In this document: in pieces, positions 36,698-47,463 of the stretch | How the letters are laid out: each line of letters starts with the position of its first letter | Numbering within the stretch: position 1 is the stretch's first letter | Source of the DNA: Rhizobium sp. SL42 | GTDB taxonomy: Bacteria; Pseudomonadota; Alphaproteobacteria; Rhizobiales; Rhizobiaceae | Length of the DNA: 64,000 nucleotides | Assembly (NCBI RefSeq): GCF_021729845.1 | Contig: NZ_CP063397.1 | Coordinates: 2,308,001 to 2,372,000, forward strand | Reading direction: 5' to 3' | Made by a program: the position numbers and the translations under genes | The notes under the pieces: generated by a model | What the model saw: only the letters and a program-made list of their open reading frames with translations | What the model was told of the DNA's origin: nothing | Databases searched by the model: none

Positions 36698-36724
36698 AAA
36701 TCCGGCGAACCTGTCGCCGGATTT
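36698..36724. terminator. Bidirectional terminator between the GGDEF gene and azoR
   Basis: AAATCCGGCGA (36698-36708) pairs with TCGCCGGATTT (36714-36724), with A-rich and T-rich flanks on both sides, suiting both converging genes. Confidence 0.82.
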
Positions 36725-36752
36725 GAAATTCTGGAGCAAAAGAAGCCGGCTA

Positions 36753-37367
36753 TCAGGCAGCCAAAGCCAGCTCGGCAGCCTTGGCATGGGCCGCGGCAAC
36801 AGCCTTCTCGGCGGCTTCCGGTCCATAGGCGAGGCCTTCGACATAGATCGTTTCGACCAGTTCGATGCCCATGAAGCCGAGTACGGTCTTCAGGTAAGGC
36901 TCGGCATGGTTCATCGGTGCGCCGGGACCCGACGAATAGACGCCGCCGGCAGCGAGAACGAGGTAGGCCTTCTTGCCGGTGGCAAGGCCGACCGGGCCTT
37001 TTTCTGTGTAGGTAAATGTCAGGCCGGCGCGTGCGACATGGTCGATCCAGGTCTTCAGCGACGAATAGATGTTGAAGTTGATCAGGCCGGTGCCGATGAC
37101 GATCGTGTCGGCTGCGAGCAGTTCCTGGACCAGTGCGTCGGATACGGCTGCGGCCTCTGCCTCGGCCGCATTGCGGTCCGCGGCGGGCTTGCGGATCGCG
37201 GCGGTGAAGGTGCCGTCGACATGGTCAAGCGCGTCGGCTGCCAGGTCACGCGTGACGACGGCGGCACCGGTCTGGGCGCTCAGCTTTGCCGCAAGGTCGG
37301 TGGCAACCGAGTTCGAAAGCGATTCCGCACCGCGCGGGCTGGATGTGACGAGAAGAATGGAAGACAT
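36753..37367 (-). CDS. azoR: FMN-dependent NADH-azoreductase
   Basis: The 204-residue flavodoxin-fold enzyme has the FMN-binding start ILLVTSSPRGAESLSNSVA, the GTGLINFNIYSSLKTWIDHVARAG segment and GPVGLATGKKAYLVLAAGGVYS, all AzoR features. It reduces azo compounds and quinones using NADH. ATG 37367 follows AAGGAA. The divergent LysR gene at 37499 is the expected regulator, as often seen for azoR-like genes. Confidence 0.93.
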   Translation of the reverse strand: MSSILLVTSSPRGAESLSNSVATDLAAKLSAQTGAAVVTRDLAADALDHVDGTFTAAIRKPAADRNAAEAEAAAVSDALVQELLAADTIVIGTGLINFNIYSSLKTWIDHVARAGLTFTYTEKGPVGLATGKKAYLVLAAGGVYSSGPGAPMNHAEPYLKTVLGFMGIELVETIYVEGLAYGPEAAEKAVAAAHAKAAELALAA

Positions 37368-37443
37368 GGGAATTTCCTTGATCGTTGCGTGGCAGCGACT
37401 GGAGGTAACGCCGCCGTAGCCCCGGAGATAGGATGATTGGGCC

Positions 37444-37481
37444 ATCGATAAAACTGTGATAATGTAGATCGATAGTATCGA
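37444..37481. promoter_or_regulatory. Putative LysR operator between azoR and its divergent regulator
   Basis: ATCGATA occurs at 37444-37450 and again at 37468-37474, where it forms a perfect palindrome TCGATA-G-TATCGA (37469-37481). The segment is AT-rich and lies between the two starts, where LysR proteins normally bind. Confidence 0.5.
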
Positions 37482-37498
37482 ATAATTGGATGCCTCCC

Positions 37499-38458
37499 AT
37501 GGACGCGAACCCCACCCTCGACCAGTTGCAGGTCTTTCTCGCGGTTGCCGACGCCGGCAGCTTTTCCGCGGCCGCCCGCCAGCTCAACCGCGCACAGTCA
37601 GTGATCAGCTACACGATCGGCAATCTCGAAATGCAGCTCGGCGTCAGCCTGTTTGAGCGCAATGGCGCCCGCCAGCCGAGGCTGACGGAGGCTGGCACGG
37701 CAATGCTGGCCGATGCTCGCCGCATCGTCAGCGACCTGCAGGTCATGCGGGCCCGCGCAACCAGCATGAAGCAGGGCCTCGAGGCGGAGGTCTCCGTGGC
37801 GATCAGCGTGATGGTCCCGACCGAGGTCATGGTCGGCGTGCTGAAGGAGTTTCGCGATACGTTTCCATCGGTGTCGCTGCGGCTGGAGGTTGGCGAACTC
37901 GGCCGGATCATGGAACTGGTGATGAATGGCCGGTCGACGATCGGCATCGGCGGCGCGCTGCTCAGGCAGGATGATTCGCTTCTGGTCGAACGCATCGGAC
38001 ACAATTATCTGTTGCCGGTTGCCGCAGCCGACCATCCGCTGGCCTTGTTGAACCGGCCGCTGACCCTGGTCGATGTGCGCGAGGAAGTGCAACTGGTGGT
38101 CAGCGACGCTTCCGAACTGACCGTCGGTCGTGATTTTAATGTGCTGTCCTACAAGACCTGGCGGGTGAGCGACATCGCGACCAAGTACCAGCTGCTTCGC
38201 CGGGGGCTCGGCTGGGGTGGATTGCCGGCCTCGGTGATCAGGGAGGACCTTGTCAGCGGTCGGCTGGTACAGCTCGATCTGGAAGCCTATGAACAAGGCT
38301 CCTACAATCTGTACGCGATCCGCAAAACGGCCAATCCGCCGGGCCCGGCCGCAAGCTGGATGGTCAATGCGTTTCGCGAACGCCTGTCCAACTGCCCGTC
38401 CGACCTGACCGGGATCCTGCCTCAGATGCGACATGAGCAATTGGCGATACCGGCCTGA
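37499..38458 (+). CDS. LysR-family transcriptional regulator
   Basis: The 319-residue protein has the LysR helix-turn-helix at residues ~5-60 (LDQLQVFLAVADAGSFSAAA, QSVISYTIGNLEMQLG, LFERNG) and an effector domain with VSVAISVMVPTEVMVGVL and GWGGLPASVIREDL. I prefer ATG 37499; ATG 37490 is three codons upstream with little ribosome site. Divergent from azoR, which it most likely controls together with itself, in response to a quinone or azo-type inducer (inference). Confidence 0.9.
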   Translation: MDANPTLDQLQVFLAVADAGSFSAAARQLNRAQSVISYTIGNLEMQLGVSLFERNGARQPRLTEAGTAMLADARRIVSDLQVMRARATSMKQGLEAEVSVAISVMVPTEVMVGVLKEFRDTFPSVSLRLEVGELGRIMELVMNGRSTIGIGGALLRQDDSLLVERIGHNYLLPVAAADHPLALLNRPLTLVDVREEVQLVVSDASELTVGRDFNVLSYKTWRVSDIATKYQLLRRGLGWGGLPASVIREDLVSGRLVQLDLEAYEQGSYNLYAIRKTANPPGPAASWMVNAFRERLSNCPSDLTGILPQMRHEQLAIPA

Positions 38459-38496
38459 ATCGACTCGGTAACGACCCGCTGACACATGACAAGAAT

Positions 38497-38525
38497 AGGC
38501 CCGCGGTCTCAGGCAACGCGGGCCT
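38497..38525. terminator. Terminator hairpin between the LysR and cpdB-like genes
   Basis: AGGCCCGCG (38497-38505) pairs with CGCGGGCCT (38517-38525). Convergent genes flank it; the T run is short on the plus side. Confidence 0.6.
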
Positions 38526-38548
38526 TAGTCGTTTGTTGATCGACGCTG

Positions 38549-40546
<1,998 letters not shown>

Positions 40547-40661
40547 GAGGGCTCCTTCAGAAAATACCGTCTTTAAAGTTGAGGAGTTTAGGTCGCTTTC
40601 AAGACAGTTGCACCCCGAAAATGACAAGGGTGTGATGTGCGATCGCCGCATTCTCGCGCTG

Positions 40662-41018
40662 TTAGCGGCCGGACAAGTGTCCCGGGTCGCGATGGAAATG
40701 CCGGAAATAGGCGGAAATCTGCGCCAGGGTATTGCTGGTCTTTTCGAATTCCAGCCCCATCTTGCCGGCGCGGTACCAGCGCACCGTGCCTTCGATCAGG
40801 CCGAGTTCGGTTGTCCTGACGGTGACTGTGCTGCCGCGCTTGGCCTCGATCCAGCCCTCCAGTTGCAGCGCCATGCCTGTGCGGGAAATGTCGATGACGC
40901 GGATGTCGATCTGGTGGCCGAGATAGTCGAGCGTGCCCTTGAAGCGACAGCGGAGGCGCTGGGTCTGACGTCCGTCCTGGCCGGTGTTGAAGCTTTCCTG
41001 GCGGGTGGCAGCAAGCAT
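40662..41018 (-). CDS. PilZ-domain protein with conserved C-terminal extension (copy 1)
   Basis: The 118-residue product has RxxR-type basic residues (QTQRLRCRF), the DISRTGMAL element and GTVRWYRAGKMGLEFE, the closing strand of PilZ. After it comes SNTLAQISAYFRHFHRDPG, a tail shared with the next PilZ gene. Start ATG 41018 has GGAG nine bases upstream; ATG 41033 is an alternative. Likely a cyclic-di-GMP receptor in the cytoplasm; target unknown. Confidence 0.85.
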   Translation of the reverse strand: MLAATRQESFNTGQDGRQTQRLRCRFKGTLDYLGHQIDIRVIDISRTGMALQLEGWIEAKRGSTVTVRTTELGLIEGTVRWYRAGKMGLEFEKTSNTLAQISAYFRHFHRDPGHLSGR

Positions 41019-41198
41019 GACTAATCGCTCCATGAAAAGGAATGAAAGAAATGCCGCCAAGTTTCGCCATGGGAATGAACAGGACCTCGCCGATCTCGTT
41101 AAAATGCTGGCGTTTCACCTAGAAGAAATAAGGTATTCGCCCCAAAGGAGGCGCGTTTTACCGTAAATTGATAGGGGTATTGTCCTGCCGCCAACAAA

Positions 41199-41224
41199 AA
41201 TGGACGCCGAAGCGTCCATTCTTT
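41199..41224. terminator. Terminator hairpin between the two PilZ genes
   Basis: AATGGACGC (41199-41207) pairs with GCGTCCATT (41212-41220) around CGAA; A5 precedes and CTTTT follows, so it can work in either direction. For the minus-strand gene at 41358 it is the natural 3' end. Confidence 0.75.
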
Positions 41225-41357
41225 TCGGTACGGTCGGGGCGTGGGTCACGGACGCCTGCAACAGGCAGCGCAAGACAGTGCAGCGGTTTTGCGCGAGCGA
41301 CCTGCGCAAAACAGACGGCCGGAGGCTACCGGGCGATCTGGCAGATCGCGATATGCT

Positions 41358-41693
41358 TCAGCGCGTCAGTACCGGCCGGACTTCCTTGTGGAAGTTGCGG
41401 AAATAGGCGGCCAGTTTGGCCAGCGAATTGCTGTTCTGCTTGATCTGGATGCCCAGACGACCGCTGCGGTTCCAGCGCACTGTGCCCTCGATCAGGCCGA
41501 TGTCATCGTTCTCGATGACGACCGAACTGCCGGCGGCGGCATGAAGCTGGCTGTACAGTTCGAGGGCGAGGCCGGTGCGTGAAATGTTGATCACGCGGGC
41601 ATCGGCCTCCTGCTTGAGGTGGCGCACACGACTGTCGACACGGCAACGGCTTCTCGGCGATGTGCGCCCATCCATATTGAGGTTATTGCTCAT
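41358..41693 (-). CDS. PilZ-domain protein with conserved C-terminal extension (copy 2)
   Basis: The 111-residue paralogue of the previous gene: RCRVDSRVRHLK (RxxxR), NISRTGLALEL and GTVRWNRSGRLGIQIK mark the PilZ domain, and SNSLAKLAAYFRNFHKE repeats the same tail. Identity between the two is clear through GLIEGTVRW. ATG 41693 follows GGAACA. The two genes are in the same direction about 340 bases apart but separated by a terminator, so they are transcribed separately. Confidence 0.85.
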   Translation of the reverse strand: MSNNLNMDGRTSPRSRCRVDSRVRHLKQEADARVINISRTGLALELYSQLHAAAGSSVVIENDDIGLIEGTVRWNRSGRLGIQIKQNSNSLAKLAAYFRNFHKEVRPVLTR

Positions 41694-41787
41694 TTGATTG
41701 TTCCAGCCATTGAGACAGGACCACGGTAGCGATGAAACGTAAGAACCGGTTGAACTCAATCGTTAGGATTGTCCGCAATCGGCGGTT

Positions 41788-42249
41788 TTAAAGCCCCACA
41801 TTGGGACGATCGATGATTTCGCGCAGGGCAAAGCTCGAATTGATCTTCACGACATGGGGAAGGGCGGACAGCCAGTCCCTGTGGATGTGTTCGTAGTCTT
41901 CGAGATCCTTGGCCGCGACGCGCAGGATATAGTCGTATTCGCCCGACATCAGGTAGCAGACCAGAACATTCGGGCAGCGCTTCACCGCCGCCTCGAATTC
42001 CGTCAGCGTCTTGGCGAACTGGCCCGACAGCGAGATATGCACGATGACCATCATCTTGTACTCGATCGCCTTGTGCGACAGGCGCGCGTGATAGCCGCTG
42101 ATCACGCCGGATTTCTCCAGCATGTCGTGGCGCCGCGAACAGGCGGATGCAGACAGGCCGACTTTTTCGGCAAGGTCGGCATTGGTCATTCTCCCGTTTT
42201 CCTGCAAAGCCTTCAGGATGGCAAGATCGATGCTGTCGAGCGCAGTCAT
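41788..42249 (-). CDS. aldR: Lrp/AsnC-family regulator, likely AldR
   Basis: The 153-residue regulator has the Lrp helix-turn-helix (LKALQENGRMTNADLAEKVGLSASACSRR) and an AsnC ligand domain (VIVHISLSGQFAKTLTEFEAAV, VCYLMSGEYDYILRVAAKDLEDYE). It is divergent from the alanine dehydrogenase gene, an arrangement in which such regulators (AldR) activate ald in response to alanine. ATG 42249 has GAGGA nine bases upstream; ATG 42258 is too close to that site. Confidence 0.88.
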   Translation of the reverse strand: MTALDSIDLAILKALQENGRMTNADLAEKVGLSASACSRRHDMLEKSGVISGYHARLSHKAIEYKMMVIVHISLSGQFAKTLTEFEAAVKRCPNVLVCYLMSGEYDYILRVAAKDLEDYEHIHRDWLSALPHVVKINSSFALREIIDRPNVGL

Positions 42250-42292
42250 CCGAAACATTCCTCAAAATTGGAGCAATTGACGCAATTATCTT

Positions 42293-42335
42293 CGAATGTC
42301 TCGCCTGTGGCAAACCGTATTTGCAAGGACATTCG
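42293..42335. promoter_or_regulatory. Nested inverted repeats between aldR and ald
   Basis: CGAATGTC (42293-42300) is inverted as GACATTCG (42328-42335), and between them lies GCAAA-CCGTA-TTTGC (42310-42324). The position between the divergent starts suits a binding site for the Lrp/AldR protein. Confidence 0.5.
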
Positions 42336-42406
42336 CCGGGAAGAGTGTTTCAATTCGCTCCTTGTTGGAGGTGCGGCTTTGCCGCCGAAATGGAGAGGAA
42401 CGCTGA

Positions 42407-43525
42407 ATGCGTGTCGGTTGCCCGAAGGAAATCAAAAACCATGAATATCGTGTTGGGCTGACGCCGGGCGCGGTACGGGAATATGTGGCGCACGGCCACG
42501 ACGTTCTGATTGAAACGGGTGCAGGCGCCGGCATTGGCGCAGACGATCATGCCTATATCGCCGCTGGCGCAAGGATTGCCGCCTCGGCGAAGGACGTGTT
42601 CGAAAAGTCCGACATGATCGTCAAGGTCAAGGAACCGCAGCCGTCCGAATGGGTACAGCTGCGCGACGGACAGATTCTCTACACCTACCTGCATCTGGCG
42701 CCGGATCCGGAGCAGACCAAGGGCCTGCTCGAATCGGGTGTCACCGCGATTGCCTATGAGACAGTGACCGACGAGCGTGGCGGCCTGCCTTTGCTGGCGC
42801 CGATGTCCGAAGTCGCCGGACGTCTGGCGATCCAGGCGGGCGCCACCGCCCTGCAAAAGGCCAATGGCGGCCGTGGTATTCTGCTTGGCGGCGTGCCGGG
42901 CGTTCTACCGGCCAAGGTCACCGTCATCGGCGGCGGCGTCGTCGGTCTGCACGCGGCCCGCATGGCTGTCGGGCTTGGCGCCGATGTCACCATCCTTGAC
43001 CGCTCGCTGCCGCGGCTGCGCCAGCTTGACGATCTTTTCTCCGGCCGGATCCATACCGTCTATTCGACGATCGATGCGCTAGAGCAGGAAGTCTTTTCCG
43101 CCGATCTCGTCATCGGTGCCGTGTTGATCCCGGGCGCTGCGGCCCCCAAGCTGGTCACCCGGGAAATGCTCACAGGCATGAAGAAGGGTGCCGTCATCGT
43201 CGATGTCGCCATCGATCAGGGTGGCTGCTTCGAGACCTCGCATGCCACGACCCATTCCGACCCGACCTATGAAGTCGACGGGATCGTGCATTACTGCGTG
43301 GCCAACATGCCGGGCGCTGTCCCGGTTACGTCCGCCCACGCGCTGAACAATGCGACGCTGGTTCACGGTCTGGCGCTGGCCGATCGCGGTATGCGGGCCA
43401 TTGCCGAGGACCGCCATCTCCGCAACGGCCTCAATGTGCACAAGGGTCGCATTACCAACAAGCCGGTAGCCGATGCCCTCGGTTATCCGGCATTCGCCGC
43501 CGAATCGCTGCTCAACGTTGCGTAA
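42407..43525 (+). CDS. ald: Alanine dehydrogenase
   Basis: The 372-residue enzyme interconverts L-alanine and pyruvate plus ammonia with NAD. It begins [20 protein letters not shown], contains the proton-relay lysine and histidine regions (IVKVKEPQ and YTYLHLAPD), the NAD loop [20 protein letters not shown] and [21 protein letters not shown]. Length and motifs are standard. The gene is divergent from aldR and is ended by the terminator at 43593. Confidence 0.96.
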   Translation: MRVGCPKEIKNHEYRVGLTPGAVREYVAHGHDVLIETGAGAGIGADDHAYIAAGARIAASAKDVFEKSDMIVKVKEPQPSEWVQLRDGQILYTYLHLAPDPEQTKGLLESGVTAIAYETVTDERGGLPLLAPMSEVAGRLAIQAGATALQKANGGRGILLGGVPGVLPAKVTVIGGGVVGLHAARMAVGLGADVTILDRSLPRLRQLDDLFSGRIHTVYSTIDALEQEVFSADLVIGAVLIPGAAAPKLVTREMLTGMKKGAVIVDVAIDQGGCFETSHATTHSDPTYEVDGIVHYCVANMPGAVPVTSAHALNNATLVHGLALADRGMRAIAEDRHLRNGLNVHKGRITNKPVADALGYPAFAAESLLNVA

Positions 43526-43592
43526 GGAATAGGATCTCCAGTCACCTTACCATGCGTGACGTCCGCAGCGCTTCACTGAGCGCGGCCAATTG

Positions 43593-43621
43593 GGCCGGCC
43601 GTATCCTTCGGCCGGCCTTTT
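43593..43621 (+). terminator. Rho-independent terminator after ald
   Basis: GGCCGGCCG (43593-43601) pairs with CGGCCGGCC (43609-43617) and four T follow. Confidence 0.88.
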
Positions 43622-43664
43622 CTTGTTGGACCGGTTTTTTACTGGGCCAGTGCCGCCGGTCCCG

Positions 43665-44132
43665 TCAGCCGCGTTCGATCCGGCACTGGTAGCAATTGTT
43701 GCGCGCCGAGCGCACATGCACATAGGCAATCGCCGGATCGGCAAGCAGTGCCGCGGCGCGGGCGGCGATTGCCGCTGTCGGAGTGACGGCGCCCGTTCCA
43801 TAGACAATGCGATCGTCGGCACCATAGCCGCGCACGATATAGTCCGGGCTATCCAGCATCGGCGGCAGGATTTCGCTTGCGGCATACCGTGCGCAGGGTT
43901 TTGCGTGGAGGAAGATCGGTCCTGTTTCGGCATAGGGCTGCAGGCTCGGAAACGGTCGATAGGCGAGCGTCAGATAGGGCGCGCCTTCTTCGATGAAATC
44001 GAGGCAGTGCCGGCAGGGATAGCCGCCGCCCGGCGACAACCGCGTTTCGGGGGCAAGACCGTAGGCATCCGCCGCGCCGGCCTGATAGGCGACAAGCTCG
44101 TCGGTCAAAATGGCGGTGAAGTGCAGGCTCAT
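43665..44132 (-). CDS. DUF1203 domain protein
   Basis: The 155-residue protein matches DUF1203: an early YPCRHCLDFIEEGAPYLTLAYRPF, then GPIFLHAKPCARYAA and a final VHVRSARNNCYQCRIER. The paired cysteines (CRHC, CYQC) might hold metal or be redox-active; no function is established. ATG 44132 starts the conserved region; the frame upstream lacks support. Convergent with ald. Confidence 0.85.
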   Translation of the reverse strand: MSLHFTAILTDELVAYQAGAADAYGLAPETRLSPGGGYPCRHCLDFIEEGAPYLTLAYRPFPSLQPYAETGPIFLHAKPCARYAASEILPPMLDSPDYIVRGYGADDRIVYGTGAVTPTAAIAARAAALLADPAIAYVHVRSARNNCYQCRIERG

Positions 44133-44303
44133 GATCGTGTCTCGCAGATTATCTGAAGGATGTTTCCGGCGATCATGGGAAATTCTGCCGGCACGCTCCA
44201 CCCGTTTCCTGCGGGCCGATGCGACATTCACCAAAAATGGAGGTTCTCTCGCCTATGCTGTTTCGATTAGCGTCATGCTAGCTGAACGGGATCGGGGCAT
44301 TCC

Positions 44304-45215
44304 ATGAGATATATGACCACTGCGCTGATCGCGCTCGGCGGCGCCTGCGCTGCATTCTTCGCCATGCCGGCGGGGTCGGCGAAAGCCGACCTGACGCAGG
44401 AGGAAATCACCGAAGGCCGCAGATATGTGGTCAACAACGCGATCTTCGTCCTCTTCCACGAGGGTGGCCATATGCTGGTCTCCGAACTCGGCTTGCCGGT
44501 GCTCGGCCGTGAAGAAGATGCGGTCGACGGCTTGTCCTCCGTGATGCTGCTGGAGAGCGAAGACGAGGAGTTGCGGGCGGCAATGCAGGATGCGGCCGAT
44601 GGCTGGTTCCTGATCGATGCGGCGAATGCGCAAGGGCTCGAAGAGGCGGATTTCCAGGGCACCCACGGTCTCAACAAACAGCGTGCCTATGCGCTGGTCT
44701 GCATGATGTCCGGCAAGGATCCCGAATATTTCAAGGAGTTCATCGATTCCCTGGAATTTCCCGAGGACCGCCGTGCGGAGTGCGTGGATGAATACGCGCA
44801 GACGCGCGACAGCTGGTGGGGCGTGCTCGATCCTTATATCGATGACAATAAGACCTCGAATTTTACCGTTACCTACGAGCCGGCCGGCGACGATCTGAAA
44901 TATGTCGAGGATATGCTGAAGGAGGGCGAGGTTCTCGAAGCGATTTCGGCAACCTTCGGCGAGGGATATAACATTCCCGATGGGATCAAGGTGACGGCCA
45001 AGACCTGCGGCGTCATCAATGCATTCTGGGATCCCGGGGCCCGAGAGATCACCTTCTGCTACGAGTTCGCGGCGCACCACGCCGATCTGGTCAGCCAGTA
45101 TTACGAGGAAAATCGCGCGCAGCCATCATCGGAAGACCAGCCGCAGGCACAGGCTCCCGCCGACGGAAAAAGTGGACTGGTGTCCGCGCTCAAGGCCGCG
45201 GCCGCCGATCCGTGA
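44304..45215 (+). CDS. Secreted DUF4344 putative metallopeptidase
   Basis: The 303-residue protein has a signal peptide (ALIALGGACAAFFAMPAGSAKA) and a zinc motif H52-E-G-G-H56 in VLFHEGGHMLVSELGLPVLGREEDAVD, with the downstream acidic pair found in DUF4344. A second conserved block is ITFCYEFAAHHADL near residue 255. The protein is probably a periplasmic or secreted peptidase; its target is unknown. It ends with a flexible Gln/Ala/Pro tail. Confidence 0.87.
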   Translation: MRYMTTALIALGGACAAFFAMPAGSAKADLTQEEITEGRRYVVNNAIFVLFHEGGHMLVSELGLPVLGREEDAVDGLSSVMLLESEDEELRAAMQDAADGWFLIDAANAQGLEEADFQGTHGLNKQRAYALVCMMSGKDPEYFKEFIDSLEFPEDRRAECVDEYAQTRDSWWGVLDPYIDDNKTSNFTVTYEPAGDDLKYVEDMLKEGEVLEAISATFGEGYNIPDGIKVTAKTCGVINAFWDPGAREITFCYEFAAHHADLVSQYYEENRAQPSSEDQPQAQAPADGKSGLVSALKAAAADP

Positions 45216-45262
45216 CGGCAGATCCCGCTTCGCCGCAGGCGAAGCGGGACTCACGGCCTTTG

Positions 45263-46696
45263 TCAGAATGTCGCGCCGTCGCGCTTCATCAACTGCAGCA
45301 GCTCCTGCTCGGTCATCGGCTCGACCAGCGCGTTGAAGGTCTCGACCGGGGAGAAGCCGAACTGCTGGTAGAGCTGCAGTGCGCGCGGATGGTCAAGCGA
45401 ATTGGTCGTCACCGTCACCTTGTCCGGATTGCTCGTCCAGGCGGCATAAAGCGCCTGCAGCAGGAACCATTTGCCGATTCCAAGACCCAGGCCATATTCG
45501 AACAGGCCGAAGTAGGAGAGCTCGACTAGCTTTTCGTTTTCCTGCGATAATTCGTAGAAACCGGCCGGCGCGCCGTTCACATACAGGACCGAAATGGAGA
45601 CCTTCGGATTGTGGATGATCGCCTTCAGCGCGTCGTCAGTCATGCGCAGGCGCTCGTACCAATGCCAGCGCGCACCGACCTGGCGATGCAGGAAGCGATA
45701 GAAGGCGAGCGGAATTTCCTGGGTGCGCATGATGGCGGTCTGGATGTTGACCGGTACCGGCAGGCTGGATTTCGGCGGCGCCGTCATTTCGAGCCGGGTG
45801 ACGTGGGCCGTCAACGGTCCGTCCGTCCTTGACGTCAAAGGTTCGGCCGCACCCGTCGTCACCGGCGTGTCAGTCTTGGAGCCCCATTCCGACCACGAGC
45901 CATCATAGAGCGAATTGTCGGTATGGCCGAGCGATTCCAGCGCAAGTGTCACGACCGCTGCCGTCACGCCGGATCCACAGCTGGTCACCACCGGCTGCGA
46001 CAGATCGATCCCGGCATTGGTGAAGATCGAGCGCAGGGTGGCCAGGTCCTTCAGGCGGCCGTTTTCAGCCAGAATCGATGCCGGCACGCTGCGCGCGCCT
46101 GGGATGTGGCCGGAGCGCATTCCCTCGCGCGGTTCCGGCTCCTCGCCGGTGAAGCGGCCGGCCGGGCGTGCATCGGCAATCTGGCGGTCACCGTTGTCGG
46201 CAATGGCCGACATCTGGTCGAAGGAGGTGATCCGGTTGCGGTCGAAATGCGCTTCGAACGTCACGGGCTCCGGCTCGGGCAGGTCGGTTTCCAGCTTGCG
46301 GCCATCGGCTTTCCAGCCATCCAGCCCGCGGTCGAGCACATAGACGCGCTGCGCGCCCATGACGCGGAACATCCACCAGACGCGCGGCGCCGAAAAGAAG
46401 CCCGGACCGTCATAGACCACGATCGTGTCCGTCGCGGAAATCCCGAGCTGGCCGACGGCATCGGCAAAGAAGGCGGGCGAGGGCAGGGAATGCGGAAGAT
46501 TGGTGCTTTTGTCGGCGATCACGTCCTGATCGAAGAAGACGGCACCGGGAATATGGCCGGCGGCATATTCGGCAGCACCATTGCGATTATGAGCCGGCAG
46601 GTACCATGACGCGTCGACAAGCCTGAATTCGGGAGCCCCGAGGTGCTTTTCGACCCAGTCTGCTGAGACGACGAAACGGCTTCTTTCCCCGGACAT
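45263..46696 (-). CDS. sseA: 3-mercaptopyruvate/thiosulfate sulfurtransferase fused to a GNAT acetyltransferase
   Basis: The 477-residue frame joins two proteins. Residues 1-280 form two rhodanese domains with active-site C240 in TSCGSGVTAA, typical of SseA. Residues ~305-477 form a GNAT domain (VSISVLYVNGAPAGFYELS, GLGLGIGKWFLLQALYAAW with the acetyl-CoA loop, ALQLYQQFGF). The joining linker (residues ~283-303) is low in structure. Internal ATG at 45785-45787 (Met304) could start a separate GNAT protein. It is the last gene of the cysK-alaX-sseA operon. Sulfurtransferase moves sulfur from mercaptopyruvate to thiols or cyanide; the acetylation target is unknown. Confidence 0.88.
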   Translation of the reverse strand: MSGERSRFVVSADWVEKHLGAPEFRLVDASWYLPAHNRNGAAEYAAGHIPGAVFFDQDVIADKSTNLPHSLPSPAFFADAVGQLGISATDTIVVYDGPGFFSAPRVWWMFRVMGAQRVYVLDRGLDGWKADGRKLETDLPEPEPVTFEAHFDRNRITSFDQMSAIADNGDRQIADARPAGRFTGEEPEPREGMRSGHIPGARSVPASILAENGRLKDLATLRSIFTNAGIDLSQPVVTSCGSGVTAAVVTLALESLGHTDNSLYDGSWSEWGSKTDTPVTTGAAEPLTSRTDGPLTAHVTRLEMTAPPKSSLPVPVNIQTAIMRTQEIPLAFYRFLHRQVGARWHWYERLRMTDDALKAIIHNPKVSISVLYVNGAPAGFYELSQENEKLVELSYFGLFEYGLGLGIGKWFLLQALYAAWTSNPDKVTVTTNSLDHPRALQLYQQFGFSPVETFNALVEPMTEQELLQLMKRDGATF

Positions 46697-46717
46697 GCTG
46701 TTCTCCCGTACCTTGTT

Positions 46718-47455
46718 TCAGGCGGAGACCTCCGGAGCACCAAAGCGGATGCGGAACCGGCGGTTCTCCTTGCCCTTTTTCTCGATTTTGGCGATATGAA
46801 TCGCGCCGACCTCCTGGGTCTCTGAAACATGTGTGCCGCCGCAGGGCTGGCTGTCAACGGCGGAGTTCTCGCCGATGGCGACAAGGCTGACCCGACCGAG
46901 ACCGACGGGCGGGCGGACATTCTTCGACTTGACGATTCCCGGATTGGCGATGAGCTCGGCGTCGGTGATCCATTGCAGATAAACCGGGTGGTTTTCCGCG
47001 ACCAGCTTCATCAGGTCGGTGGTGACCTGTTCCTTGTCGATCGTCTCCGACATGTCGAAATCGACGCGGCTTTCCTCCTCGCCGACGGCAGCACCAGTGA
47101 TCGGAAACGGACAGACGACGGACAGCAGATGGCAGGCGGTGTGCATGCGCATCAGCTTGTAGCGCCGCGGCCAGTCGATATGCAGGACCAGCGTTTCGCC
47201 GACCGCCGGTGACGGCTGGCCCTCGGCCGGCTGATGTAGGATGATGTCCTTGGTCTCGCCATGACGCGTCAGCGCGATGGCGATGCGGCTGCCGTCCGCA
47301 CGTTCCAGAAAACCGAGGTCTCCGGGCTGGCCGCCCGAAGCAGCGTAGAAACAGGTCTGGTCGAGTTCGATGCCGCCATCTTGATGGATGGCCGTCACCA
47401 CCGCTTCGCATGTCGAGAGATAGAAGTCGTCGCGATAAAGAGCGGTGGTGGGCAT
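46718..47455 (-). CDS. alaX: Alanyl-tRNA editing protein AlaX
   Basis: The 245-residue protein is a free-standing editing domain that hydrolyses mischarged Ser-tRNA(Ala). Zinc ligands are seen as H105-x3-H109 (MHTACHLL) and C205-x3-H209 (QPCGGTHV), with TCFYAASGGQPGDLG near the start. It sits 8 bases behind cysK and 21 bases before sseA on the same strand; a cysteine/serine-related operon fits its role of guarding against serine misuse. Confidence 0.93.
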   Translation of the reverse strand: MPTTALYRDDFYLSTCEAVVTAIHQDGGIELDQTCFYAASGGQPGDLGFLERADGSRIAIALTRHGETKDIILHQPAEGQPSPAVGETLVLHIDWPRRYKLMRMHTACHLLSVVCPFPITGAAVGEEESRVDFDMSETIDKEQVTTDLMKLVAENHPVYLQWITDAELIANPGIVKSKNVRPPVGLGRVSLVAIGENSAVDSQPCGGTHVSETQEVGAIHIAKIEKKGKENRRFRIRFGAPEVSA

Positions 47456-47463
47456 GCTATTCC

